Assembly: GCF_025148785.1 (NCBI RefSeq)
Contig: NZ_CP102271.1
Location: 524,001 to 588,000 of the forward strand
Source of the DNA: Catenibacterium mitsuokai
GTDB taxonomy: Bacteria > Bacillota_I > Bacilli_A > Erysipelotrichales > Coprobacillaceae
Direction of reading: 5' to 3'
DNA: 64,000 nt
Part shown: one piece after another, positions 1 through 8,363 of the stretch
How the letters are laid out: the number at the start of each line of letters is the position of its first letter
Position numbering within the stretch: position 1 is the stretch's first letter
Notes under the pieces: generated by a model
What the model saw: the letters and a program-made list of their open reading frames with translations, nothing else
What the model was told of the DNA's origin: nothing
The model's database searches: none
Program-made: the position numbers and the translations under genes

Positions 1-837
1 ATTGAAAAAGGGGGACGCGTATGTTTCACAATCCCTAGAAGACAATTGTGTATAGAATTACATGAAAGAATCCAGAAGGATTTTCCTCATCTGACCATTG
101 GTCTTCTATATGGGGGCTATCAAGAGAATAATGATGCCCCCTTAATCATTTGTACTACCCATCAGCTCTATCGATTTGTATCTTCTCCTTTTGATTTAAT
201 TATTATGGATGAAGCCGATGCATTTCCTTTTTATGGAGATGATGTATTGAACTCTATCTTTTATCATGCCTCTAAAAGGTATATTAAATTATCCGCTACA
301 TTACTTGAGGAAGATATTCATGATGAATGTGTCATGATCATGAATCGACGCTACCATGGTCATGATCTGCCTGTTCCTCATATTTATATCATTCCTCAAT
401 TTTTGTGGCTCATATCCTTGAAATATTGGATTAAGAAACTATTAGAAACGCACCTTAGAGTACTTGTTTATGTACCTAGAAAAAGTGATGCACAATACTA
501 TGCAGACTTGTTAAGGGATACATATAAAGTACAGGGTGTGAGTTCAGAGTCTCCTTATTTAAATGAATATACAAAGGATTTTAAAGAAGGATTATTAGAT
601 GTCTTAATCACCACAACGATATTAGAAAGAGGAATCACAATAGAGGATGTACAGGTGATTGTATTAGAAGCAGGAGATCGTATATTTGATGAAAGAACAT
701 TGATACAGATTGCGGGAAGAGTAGGAAGAAAAATAGGATATGAGGATGGAAGAATATTATTAATAGATAACCATTATTCAAAGGCAATGAAAGGATGTAT
801 CAAAACCATTCAATCTCTCAACAGGATGTCTGTTTGA
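1..837 (+). CDS. comFA: ComFA-like competence DNA helicase, 5' end outside window
   Basis: ATP-dependent DEAD-box-type helicase/translocase that helps drive single-stranded DNA into the cytoplasm during transformation. The frame is open from base 1 and reads typical ComFA sequence before the first internal start-like codon at 46, so the gene begins upstream of the window and the Walker A part is missing. Visible motifs are the Walker B/DEAD-type MDEADAFPF, the SAT motif in KLSATLLEE, and the C-terminal helicase motif with ERGITIEDVQV and QIAGRVGRK. It overlaps comFC by 43 bp, the usual comF operon order. Family assignment is strong; activity in this species is inferred. Confidence 0.88.
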   Translation: MEKGGRVCFTIPRRQLCIELHERIQKDFPHLTIGLLYGGYQENNDAPLIICTTHQLYRFVSSPFDLIIMDEADAFPFYGDDVLNSIFYHASKRYIKLSATLLEEDIHDECVMIMNRRYHGHDLPVPHIYIIPQFLWLISLKYWIKKLLETHLRVLVYVPRKSDAQYYADLLRDTYKVQGVSSESPYLNEYTKDFKEGLLDVLITTTILERGITIEDVQVIVLEAGDRIFDERTLIQIAGRVGRKIGYEDGRILLIDNHYSKAMKGCIKTIQSLNRMSV

Positions 838-1469
838 TCTGTTTATCCTCTATATCTAAAACATCTTCTTTTCATCAATTATTTTCCCATCACTGTATCT
901 GTTCCTCCTGTTTATCTTTATTTAAGAGAATTGATATTGAGACAAACTTTCAAGGTTATCCGCTACGCATATTATATGCTTACAATGATTTCTTCCGTAC
1001 CCTGCTTTTTCGTTATAAGGGACAATATGATTATGCCTTAAAGGATGCTTTCTTAGATATGTACAAAAGAGAACTACAAAGACGCTATAAGGATTATTTG
1101 ATTGTTGTTGCACCAAGTGCGTCAAAGGCGAATGATGTGCGTGGTTTTGCTCCCAACCAGGCCATTGCAATGACAATTCACTCTCATGTTTTCAATGGAC
1201 TCTATAAGAAAGTGGATTATAAACAAAGTGACCAGTCTTATACGCAAAGAGCAGGGATACGTGATGTGATTGGATTAAGGGGTGGATTATTCCTTGAAAA
1301 TAGGAAAATACTTCTATTAGATGACGTGATGACTTCTGGAGAAACCATTAAGACTTGTCTTAAATTAATTGAAAAAGAAAAGCCCCAGAAAATCGAAATA
1401 TTGATCCTCGCAATAAAAGAGAAATACCTTGTAAACTTGGGAATAATTAAACAAGCAAGGAGTATATAA
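795..1469 (+). CDS. comFC: ComFC-like phosphoribosyltransferase-fold competence protein
   Basis: ComFC/GntX family protein needed for DNA uptake, partner of the ComFA helicase. The N-terminus has paired cysteines (CLIC and CSSC) that fit the zinc finger of the family. The C-terminus has the PRPP-binding-type motif LLLDDVMTSGET at about residues 174-185. Length is 224 aa, normal for the family. The start overlaps the end of comFA, suggesting translational coupling. Unlike many Bacillota, no hpf/raiA gene lies between comFC and secA. Confidence 0.87.
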   Translation: MYQNHSISQQDVCLICLSSISKTSSFHQLFSHHCICSSCLSLFKRIDIETNFQGYPLRILYAYNDFFRTLLFRYKGQYDYALKDAFLDMYKRELQRRYKDYLIVVAPSASKANDVRGFAPNQAIAMTIHSHVFNGLYKKVDYKQSDQSYTQRAGIRDVIGLRGGLFLENRKILLLDDVMTSGETIKTCLKLIEKEKPQKIEILILAIKEKYLVNLGIIKQARSI

Positions 1470-1476
1470 AATGCTT

Positions 1477-1504
1477 TTGTTTTTTGCTATATGTATGATA
1501 TAAT
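1477..1504 (+). promoter_or_regulatory. Promoter of secA-prfB
   Basis: TTGTTT at 1477-1482 and a perfect TATAAT at 1499-1504 are separated by 16 bp. The secA ribosome binding site AAAGGAGA lies just downstream, about 8 bases before the ATG at 1537. No terminator hairpin was recognised between comFC and this promoter. Confidence 0.65.
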
Positions 1505-1536
1505 GTATACGATTTTGTATTGAAAGGAGACACATC

Positions 1537-4179
1537 ATGCCTAGTAAAAAACAAGAAATTAGAAAACAAGTTAAGAAAAAGTTAAAAAAGGAAGGAATGG
1601 AGCATCAGGAACTCGCTGCAGACGCTGAAATCGTCGATTTAGGCGATCGTCGTGGAGATGATATCATTGTAGAATCATTTGATGATATCAAGACAGATGC
1701 AAAACCATTACCATTCTCTACAACACCACAGAAAGAGAAAAAAGGAATTACTGGCCGTATTAAGAGTATTTTCTCACAGGACAGTTCTATTCTACGTAAA
1801 TTAGAAAAACAGGCAGATGAAATTATTGCGATAGAACCTCAGGCACAGGCGATGAGCGATGAAGAACTATGTGCTCAGACTCAGTTCTTTAAGGATCGTC
1901 TTGCAAAGGGTGAAACATTAGATGATATTTTACCAGAAGCCTTTGCAGTTGTACGTGAAGCAGCTTACAGAGTACTAGGACTCAAAGCCTTCAAAGTACA
2001 GTTAATGGGTGCTATTTCACTTCATAATGGCGATATCGCAGAAATGAAAACAGGTGAAGGTAAAACTTTAACATCTATTTTCCCAGTTTATTTGAATGCC
2101 TTAGATGGTAAGGGTGTTCATGTTGTTACAGTTAACGAATATTTAGCACGTCGTGACTGTGAATTAAATGGTCAGGTTTTCAAGTTCTTAGGCTTGACTG
2201 TTGGTTTAAATGAAAGAGAACTAGATGCAGATGATAAGAGAAAACAGCATGCATGTGATATTACATATACTACAAATGCTGAATTAGGATTCGATTACTT
2301 ACGTGATAACATGGTGACTAACTATGAAGATAAAGTACTTCGTCCATTACATTATGCATTAGTCGATGAAGTAGACTCTATCTTGATCGATGAATCACGT
2401 ACTCCATTAATTATCAGTGGTGGTAAGAAGAAGACTGCTTCTATGTATGTATCTGCTGACCACTTTGCGAAGAGCTTAAAGAATGAAAAGGATTATCAGG
2501 TAGATGTTGAAAGTAAGACATGTACATTAACACCTGATGGTATTGCGAAAGCAGAAAAGGCATTTAATGTAGAAAACCTATATAATCCAGAAAATACTGC
2601 ATTAGTACACTATATCAACCAGGCACTTAAAGCAAACTATACAATGACTAAGGACATTGAATATATGATTGCAACAGAAGATGGCAGCCATGATATTAGA
2701 AATGCTTCTATTATGATTATTGACCAGTTTACTGGACGTGTTATGCCAGGTCGTGCTTATTCTGATGGTTTACATCAGGCTATTGAAGCAAAAGAAGGTG
2801 TACCAATTAAAGAAGAAACTGTTACACTTGCAACAATTACTTATCAGAACTTCTTCAGATTATTTGATAAGTTAGCTGGTATGACAGGTACTGCAAAGAC
2901 TGAAGAAGAAGAATTCCGTCAGATCTATAACATGCGAGTCGTTGTTATTCCTACAAACAAGCCTGTTATTCGTGATGATAAACCAGATTTAGTATTCTCA
3001 AGCAAGAATGCTAAATATGCAGCTATTATTAAAGAAGTAGAAATGCGCCATGCTTATGGTCAGCCAATCCTTCTTGGTACAGTTGCAGTAGAAACATCTG
3101 AAATCTTATCTAAGATGTTAAGCGCAAAAGGTATTAAGCATAATACATTAAACGCTAAGAACCATGCAAAAGAAGCAGCTATTATCGCTAAAGCTGGTGT
3201 GAAGGGTGCTGTTACAATCGCTACTAACATGGCTGGTCGTGGTACTGATATCAAACTCGGTGAAGGTGTTGCTGAAATTGGTGGTTTAATGGTTATTGGT
3301 TCTGAACGTCATGAATCTAGACGTATTGATAACCAGTTAAGAGGACGTTCTGGTCGTCAGGGTGACCCAGGATGTTCACAGTTCTTTGTATCATTTGAAG
3401 ATGAATTGATGCAGAGATTTGCAAGTGAAAAGATTAAAGCTCTCACTGATTCATTCATGGATGATGAAGCCATTGAATCTAAGATGATTACTAAGTCTAT
3501 TGAAACTGCTCAGAAGCGTGTTGAAGGTCAGAACTTCGATATGCGTAAACAGTTGCTAGAATATGATGATATTATGCGTCAGCAGCGTGAAATCATGTAT
3601 AAAGAAAGAGATGATATCATGCGTTCTAAAGACTTATCAGAAATCATCAAGGGTGAATTCTTAACAGCAATCGAACTAGATATTCCTAAGTTCACTAATA
3701 ATGAAGGTAAGAAGCCAGTTGTAGATGTAGAAAAATTCTTAAGCTATGTTGGTAAGAACTACATGTTATTAAGTGAATTAGTTGCTAAGAATCCTGACGT
3801 AGCAGTGAATGATCCTCAGAAGGTGATTGATGCTGTGAGTGAAGTCGTCTTCATGAGCTATGAAAACAGATTCAATAAGGATCTTGAAGATTCAGTAAAA
3901 CTTGATTATGAACGCCGTGTTCTTTTAGGTATCATTGACCATACATGGATCAACCATATTGATGCAATGCAGAAACTTAGAAATGGTATCTATTTAAGAG
4001 CTTATGCACAGCGTGATCCTCTTCAGGAATATACAGAAGAAGGTTTCTATATGTTCGAAGAGATGACAAAATCTATTTCTCAGGAAATTGCTCGTAACAT
4101 TGTCCATATGGGTATCCGTCCTGGTACAGAAGCAGAAATGAACATTCCAGAAATTAAGGTTGAACTTGAATTTAAATAA
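1537..4179 (+). CDS. secA: Protein translocase ATPase SecA with extended N-terminus
   Basis: Motor ATPase that pushes preproteins through SecYEG at the membrane. Walker A is MKTGEGKT at about residues 168-175 and the DEAD-like box with DEVDSILIDESRTPL follows; NMAGRGTDIKLG and RGRSGRQGDPG are the NBD2 motifs. Compared with standard SecA, the first conserved helix (LRKLEKQADEI) begins only near residue 87. There is thus an extra, lysine- then acid-rich, low-complexity N-terminal segment of roughly 70-75 residues. The C-terminus lacks the usual cysteine-rich zinc-binding tail for SecB/ribosome contact. The start is supported by AAAGGAGA 8 bases upstream; the next in-frame ATG lacks a better site. 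Confidence 0.95.
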   Translation: MPSKKQEIRKQVKKKLKKEGMEHQELAADAEIVDLGDRRGDDIIVESFDDIKTDAKPLPFSTTPQKEKKGITGRIKSIFSQDSSILRKLEKQADEIIAIEPQAQAMSDEELCAQTQFFKDRLAKGETLDDILPEAFAVVREAAYRVLGLKAFKVQLMGAISLHNGDIAEMKTGEGKTLTSIFPVYLNALDGKGVHVVTVNEYLARRDCELNGQVFKFLGLTVGLNERELDADDKRKQHACDITYTTNAELGFDYLRDNMVTNYEDKVLRPLHYALVDEVDSILIDESRTPLIISGGKKKTASMYVSADHFAKSLKNEKDYQVDVESKTCTLTPDGIAKAEKAFNVENLYNPENTALVHYINQALKANYTMTKDIEYMIATEDGSHDIRNASIMIIDQFTGRVMPGRAYSDGLHQAIEAKEGVPIKEETVTLATITYQNFFRLFDKLAGMTGTAKTEEEEFRQIYNMRVVVIPTNKPVIRDDKPDLVFSSKNAKYAAIIKEVEMRHAYGQPILLGTVAVETSEILSKMLSAKGIKHNTLNAKNHAKEAAIIAKAGVKGAVTIATNMAGRGTDIKLGEGVAEIGGLMVIGSERHESRRIDNQLRGRSGRQGDPGCSQFFVSFEDELMQRFASEKIKALTDSFMDDEAIESKMITKSIETAQKRVEGQNFDMRKQLLEYDDIMRQQREIMYKERDDIMRSKDLSEIIKGEFLTAIELDIPKFTNNEGKKPVVDVEKFLSYVGKNYMLLSELVAKNPDVAVNDPQKVIDAVSEVVFMSYENRFNKDLEDSVKLDYERRVLLGIIDHTWINHIDAMQKLRNGIYLRAYAQRDPLQEYTEEGFYMFEEMTKSISQEIARNIVHMGIRPGTEAEMNIPEIKVELEFK

Positions 4180-5294
4180 TGGAATTATATGAAATCAAAA
4201 ACGGGCTGGAAGACGCCCGTTTATTATTAGACCAATTATATGTTTCTGCGAATATTGAAGTATTAAAAAGAGAAATAGAAGGATTAACTGTACAGACAAT
4301 GGACGAACATTTCTGGGATGATCAGGCACATGCGACTAAAGTATATGCGCATCTGAATGAAATGAAGAAAGTGGCTGATACAGACGCTTCTTTAGAAGCA
4401 AGCTATAAAGAACTCATGGAAGTTTATGAATATGTTAAGGATACTGAAGATCCTGACTTTATGGCTTCTTTAGAAGAAGATTATATGACGTTCCATAAGA
4501 ATTTGGATGAGTTTGAAAAGACATTGTTGTTTGATCAGGAATATGATCATTCGAATGCGATTGTAGAAATTCATCCAGGTGCTGGAGGAACTGAATCTCA
4601 GGACTGGGCTGAGATGCTTATGCGTATGTATATACGTTATGGCGAAAAGAAAGGATGGAAGGTTGACGTTGATGATTATCTTGCAGGTGATGAAGCAGGA
4701 TTAAAATCATGTTCTATCCGTTTTACTGGTTATAATGCGTATGGTCATTTAAGAGCAGAGAAGGGTGTTCATCGACTTGTACGTATTTCACCGTTTGATT
4801 CATCAAAGAGAAGACATACATCATTTGCGTCTGTAGAAGTTTCACCTGAATTAGATGATGATATTGAGATTACGATTGATCCAAAGAATCTACGTATTGA
4901 TACATATCGTGCATCCGGTGCTGGAGGACAGCATATTAATAAAACTGATTCAGCAGTCCGTATTACTCATATTCCTACTAATACAGTTGTTTCTTGTCAG
5001 TCACAGCGTTCTCAGTTACAGAACAGAGAACAGGCTATGTTGATGCTGAAGAGTAAATTGTATTTATTAATGCAGGAAGAGCATGCTGAAAAACTATCTG
5101 AAATTCAAGGTGAAAAGAAGAATATTGAATGGGGATCACAGATCCGTTCTTATGTTCTTCATCCTTATTCTATGGTCAAAGATAACCGTTCAGGTTATGA
5201 ATCAAATGATCAAAAGAAAATATTAGATGGTGAGCTTGATGATCTTATTTATGCTTATTTAAGATCTCAAGTAAAGGAGAAAAGTAATGAGTAA
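4179..5294 (+). CDS. prfB: Peptide chain release factor 2, no programmed frameshift
   Basis: RF2 terminates translation at UGA and UAA. The stop-codon-reading SPF tripeptide is in RISPFDSSKRRHTSF and the peptidyl-tRNA hydrolysis motif GGQ in SGAGGQHINKTDSAV. Length is 371 aa, full size. The ATG overlaps the secA stop (TAATG) with no clear Shine-Dalgarno, so translation is probably coupled. The whole protein is read in one frame; the usual CTT TGA C frameshift site near codon 25 is absent, so RF2 autoregulation by frameshifting is missing here. Confidence 0.95.
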   Translation: MELYEIKNGLEDARLLLDQLYVSANIEVLKREIEGLTVQTMDEHFWDDQAHATKVYAHLNEMKKVADTDASLEASYKELMEVYEYVKDTEDPDFMASLEEDYMTFHKNLDEFEKTLLFDQEYDHSNAIVEIHPGAGGTESQDWAEMLMRMYIRYGEKKGWKVDVDDYLAGDEAGLKSCSIRFTGYNAYGHLRAEKGVHRLVRISPFDSSKRRHTSFASVEVSPELDDDIEITIDPKNLRIDTYRASGAGGQHINKTDSAVRITHIPTNTVVSCQSQRSQLQNREQAMLMLKSKLYLLMQEEHAEKLSEIQGEKKNIEWGSQIRSYVLHPYSMVKDNRSGYESNDQKKILDGELDDLIYAYLRSQVKEKSNE

Positions 5295-6183
5295 AATGCA
5301 TTCTGCAAAGAAATTAGTGATTGATTTTATTTTAGTGATGTTAGGGAATGCCATTATGGCTTTAGGTACTGCCGGTTTTGCAGTACCTGCTAAGATTATC
5401 CTTGGTGGAGTTTCAGGTCTTGCCCTTGCATTCCAGCATTATGTGTTCTATGTTCATTTATCAACACTTGTACTTGTAATCAACGTTATTGCATTTATTG
5501 CTGGATATTTCTTATTAGGAAAGAAGTTTGCGGTGGGAACACTTGTTTCTACATTCGCATTCCCATTCTTCCTTGCTATATTTGAAAAGAGTTACTATTT
5601 AACACATTTGACTAAGGATACTTTACTTGCAGCTGTTTATGCAGGATTCCTTATTGGTGTTGGATTAGGACTCGTATTAAGACTTGGATATAGTACAGGT
5701 GGTATGGATATTCCACCATTACTTGTTAATAAATATACAGGGCTTGCATTAGGATTATTAATTAATATCTTTGATATTATTATCTTAATTATTCAGATTC
5801 CATTCTCTGATGTTGAAGAAATCCTTTATGGTATTATTACTGTTGTTATTTCTACATATATTATTGATAAGATGATGTTACTTGGACAAAATAACATCCA
5901 GGTTATCGTTGTATCAGAAAAATATGAAGAAATTGCGGAATCTTTAATGAAAGACTTAGATCGAGGATGTACTTTCTTAAATATCACAACAGGATTTATG
6001 AAAAATGATTCTAAAGCAGTCATGGTTGTTTTTAATCGTCGTGAATATGCGGCTTTCCATGATATTGTTCAAAATATGGATCCAGAAGCTTTTGAAATTA
6101 CAAGCGAAGTACATAGTGTCAATGGTAGAGGATTCACATTACCGAATGTTAACTTAGAGAGATGGTCTTCTAAAGAAAATTAA
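5287..6183 (+). CDS. YitT/DUF2179 family membrane protein
   Basis: Predicted integral membrane protein of the YitT family. About five to six hydrophobic segments fill residues 8-185 and a soluble C-terminal domain of the DUF2179 type occupies about 200-290 (TTGFMKNDSKAVMVVFNRRE region). Length of 298 aa fits the family. Function is not established for most members. It overlaps prfB by 8 bp with AAAGGAG upstream, so it is co-transcribed with secA-prfB. Confidence 0.85.
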   Translation: MSKMHSAKKLVIDFILVMLGNAIMALGTAGFAVPAKIILGGVSGLALAFQHYVFYVHLSTLVLVINVIAFIAGYFLLGKKFAVGTLVSTFAFPFFLAIFEKSYYLTHLTKDTLLAAVYAGFLIGVGLGLVLRLGYSTGGMDIPPLLVNKYTGLALGLLINIFDIIILIIQIPFSDVEEILYGIITVVISTYIIDKMMLLGQNNIQVIVVSEKYEEIAESLMKDLDRGCTFLNITTGFMKNDSKAVMVVFNRREYAAFHDIVQNMDPEAFEITSEVHSVNGRGFTLPNVNLERWSSKEN

Positions 6184-6214
6184 AAATAAAGCATGTATTA
6201 TAATGAGTATGTGT

Positions 6215-6220
6215 TATAAT
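6215..6220 (+). promoter_or_regulatory. Probable -10 box of ftsEX
   Basis: Perfect TATAAT about 25 bases before the ftsE start chosen here. A convincing -35 was not found. The box lies inside a longer possible ORF beginning at 6203, which is one reason to place the ftsE start at 6245. Confidence 0.5.
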
Positions 6221-6244
6221 GGGGAAACAAAGGAGTGTGATGAT

Positions 6245-6946
6245 ATGCAAGAAATGATTAAACTTGAAAACGTAACAAAAGTATATAAAACTGGCGTACG
6301 TGCAGTAAATGACATGTCACTTACAATCGATGTCGGCGAATTCGTTTATGTCATCGGTCCTACTGGTGCTGGTAAATCAACATTTATCAAGCTCCTCTAT
6401 CGTGAAGAAAAAGCTACAAGAGGTAAAGTTCTTGTGGATGGTACCGATGTGTCTCGTATTAAGAACTCTAAAGTCCCATTTTTTAGACGTAAAATTGGAG
6501 TTGTATTCCAGAACTATCGTCTTCTGCCAAAAAAGACAGTATTTGAAAATGTCGCCTTTGCGCTAGAAGTAACTAATACACCAAAAACTGAAATTAGAAA
6601 AAAGGTTCGTAATGTACTAGAACTTGTAGGTCTAGAAAACAAAGCGAATTCGTTCCCACATGAATTATCAGGTGGACAGCAGCAGCGTGTAGCGATTGCG
6701 CGTGCTATTGTCAATCAGCCTAAGGTTTTAATTGCGGATGAACCAACAGGCAACCTAGATCCTGATACATCTCAGGAAATCATTGAATTGTTGGAAAGAA
6801 TCAATGATGTCCGTCAAACAACTGTACTTGTTGTTACACATGACCGTGAAATCGTTCAGAGAAATAAGAAGAGAACTATTCTTATTGAAGATGGTTGTGT
6901 CACAACAGATACAAGTTTAGGAGGTTATCAGTCATGGAATTCGTAG
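6245..6946 (+). CDS. ftsE: Cell-division ABC transporter ATPase FtsE
   Basis: Cytoplasmic ATPase of FtsEX, which controls peptidoglycan hydrolases at the division site or during elongation. Walker A is GPTGAGKS, the signature is LSGGQQQR, Walker B is VLIADEPTGNLD and the H-loop is VVTHD. Length is 233 aa. ATG 6245 is preferred over the longer in-frame start at 6203 because AAAGGAGTG sits 8 bases upstream and because 6203 would overlap the -10 box. ftsX follows with a 13-bp overlap. Confidence 0.95.
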   Translation: MQEMIKLENVTKVYKTGVRAVNDMSLTIDVGEFVYVIGPTGAGKSTFIKLLYREEKATRGKVLVDGTDVSRIKNSKVPFFRRKIGVVFQNYRLLPKKTVFENVAFALEVTNTPKTEIRKKVRNVLELVGLENKANSFPHELSGGQQQRVAIARAIVNQPKVLIADEPTGNLDPDTSQEIIELLERINDVRQTTVLVVTHDREIVQRNKKRTILIEDGCVTTDTSLGGYQSWNS

Positions 6947-7842
6947 AAGAATTGAAAGCAATGCCTAAGCATTGTAAAACTGCTTTCCAGAATATCTGGA
7001 GAAACGGTGTGATGTCTATTTCATCTATTTTTGCAGTTACTATTACGTTGATTTTGATTGGTGTTGTATCAGTCATTGCTATTAATGTGAATCATATGAC
7101 TGTTAATATTGAAAATAGCTTGAATATTTATGTGAAGGTAGACCGTAGTGCTACTGATGAACAAAGTAAAGCTGTTGGTGATGAAATCAATAAATTAACT
7201 GGTATCAAGAAGATTAATTATTCTAGTAAAGATAAAGAGTTAGACAAATTAATTGCATCTCAGGATAAAAATTCAAAACAGTTATTTGAAAACTATCGTA
7301 GTGATAATCCTCTTGGTGATGCATATATTGTAGAAGTCAAGAATGCGAAGAATCTTGATAAGGTTGCGAAAAAGATTGGGGATATCCCTTATGTAAAAGA
7401 AGTCACTTATGGTGGTTCTTCTACAAATAAATTAGTAGATATCCTTGAATCAGTACGTAATGGCGGAGCTATCTTTGTGGTTGCCTTAATTGTAGTAGCA
7501 CTCTTTATGATTGCAAATACAATTAAAATCACTATTACATCTCGTTCAACTGAAATTTCAATCATGAGAATGGTTGGTGCTTCTAACTGGTATATCCGTA
7601 TTCCATTTATGTTAGAAGGTATCTTTATTGGACTTATTGGTTCTATTGTGCCTTTAATTATCCTTGCTTATGGTTATAAGTTTGCCTATGTGACAATGAC
7701 ATCATTGATGTCTTCTAACTTGATCACATTTGTACCACCTTATCCACTTGTATGGGAATTAGGTGCATTCTTAGCACTACTTGGTGCTGTTGTAGGATTA
7801 ATTGGTTCATTCTTCTCAGTACGTAAATTCTTGAAATTATAA
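6934..7842 (+). CDS. ftsX: Cell-division ABC transporter permease FtsX
   Basis: Permease partner of FtsE. One N-terminal membrane segment (about residues 27-50), a large extracytoplasmic domain (about 50-170) and three C-terminal membrane segments match FtsX topology. Length is 302 aa. The ATG at 6934 has TTAGGAGG 8 bases upstream; an in-frame ATG 13 codons earlier lacks one. The gene ends on a terminator. Confidence 0.94.
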   Translation: MEFVEELKAMPKHCKTAFQNIWRNGVMSISSIFAVTITLILIGVVSVIAINVNHMTVNIENSLNIYVKVDRSATDEQSKAVGDEINKLTGIKKINYSSKDKELDKLIASQDKNSKQLFENYRSDNPLGDAYIVEVKNAKNLDKVAKKIGDIPYVKEVTYGGSSTNKLVDILESVRNGGAIFVVALIVVALFMIANTIKITITSRSTEISIMRMVGASNWYIRIPFMLEGIFIGLIGSIVPLIILAYGYKFAYVTMTSLMSSNLITFVPPYPLVWELGAFLALLGAVVGLIGSFFSVRKFLKL

Positions 7843-7866
7843 CTGCACATATGTGCAGTTTTTTTG
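7841..7866 (+). terminator. Rho-independent terminator after ftsX
   Basis: Perfect 20-bp palindrome AACTGCACATATGTGCAGTT followed by a T-run; it begins in the ftsX stop codon. Confidence 0.85.
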
Positions 7867-7890
7867 TAGAATAAGAGTGAGGTGATGATC

Positions 7891-8286
7891 ATGAAGGAAA
7901 GAGATCTCAAAGAGAAATGTTATATGGAAGCGCTAGATGGTTCTATATCAAATGTAAAGGTTGTATTGAATCATATGAAAAAGATTGATTTACAAGAAGG
8001 CATACTCGAAGAAGCTGTTTTAAATAAGGATCGTATGCGTACAATATTGCATCTAGAACTTGCTTTGGCAGATTATTGTATTCTATTAAGAAAGATGAAA
8101 GAAAATCAGTTTATTAATTATCTTCCTGCTATGAGTAAGGATATTAATGCATTAATTCATTGTAACCGCTTTGAGTATCATGATCATGTGATTATCGTTT
8201 ATTCACAAAGAGGAGAAGAAGATATTGATATAGAACATCTGATTTCTTTTGGTGAAGACCTCTTAGAAAGTTATGGTTTAAATTGA
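7891..8286 (+). CDS. Small protein of unknown function
   Basis: A 131-aa, charged, predicted soluble and mostly helical protein that I do not recognise. It has no signal peptide, membrane segment or clear motif. The start at 7891 is chosen because GAGGTGAT, close to the full anti-SD complement, lies just upstream; GTG 7882 and ATG 7885 are inside that site. It is separated from ftsX by a terminator and from gpmI by a promoter, so it is probably its own short unit. Confidence 0.7.
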   Translation: MKERDLKEKCYMEALDGSISNVKVVLNHMKKIDLQEGILEEAVLNKDRMRTILHLELALADYCILLRKMKENQFINYLPAMSKDINALIHCNRFEYHDHVIIVYSQRGEEDIDIEHLISFGEDLLESYGLN

Positions 8287-8306
8287 TTTTTTTTAAATCA
8301 TGCTTA

Positions 8307-8335
8307 TTGAATTTCAAAGTAGATAATGCTATTAT
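8307..8335 (+). promoter_or_regulatory. gpmI promoter
   Basis: TTGAAT at 8307-8312, a 17-bp spacer and TATTAT at 8330-8335, with an extended -10 TGC directly before it. Confidence 0.65.
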
Positions 8336-8363
8336 CTTTGGAGTATACGGAGGATGAAAAGTT

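Noticed and set aside
6203-6244. Longer start for ftsE
   Set aside because: It would run through a TATAAT box; ATG 6245 has a good ribosome binding site and the normal FtsE beginning.
7860-7890. GTG 7882 or ATG 7885 as start of the small protein
   Set aside because: Both lie within the ribosome binding site for ATG 7891.
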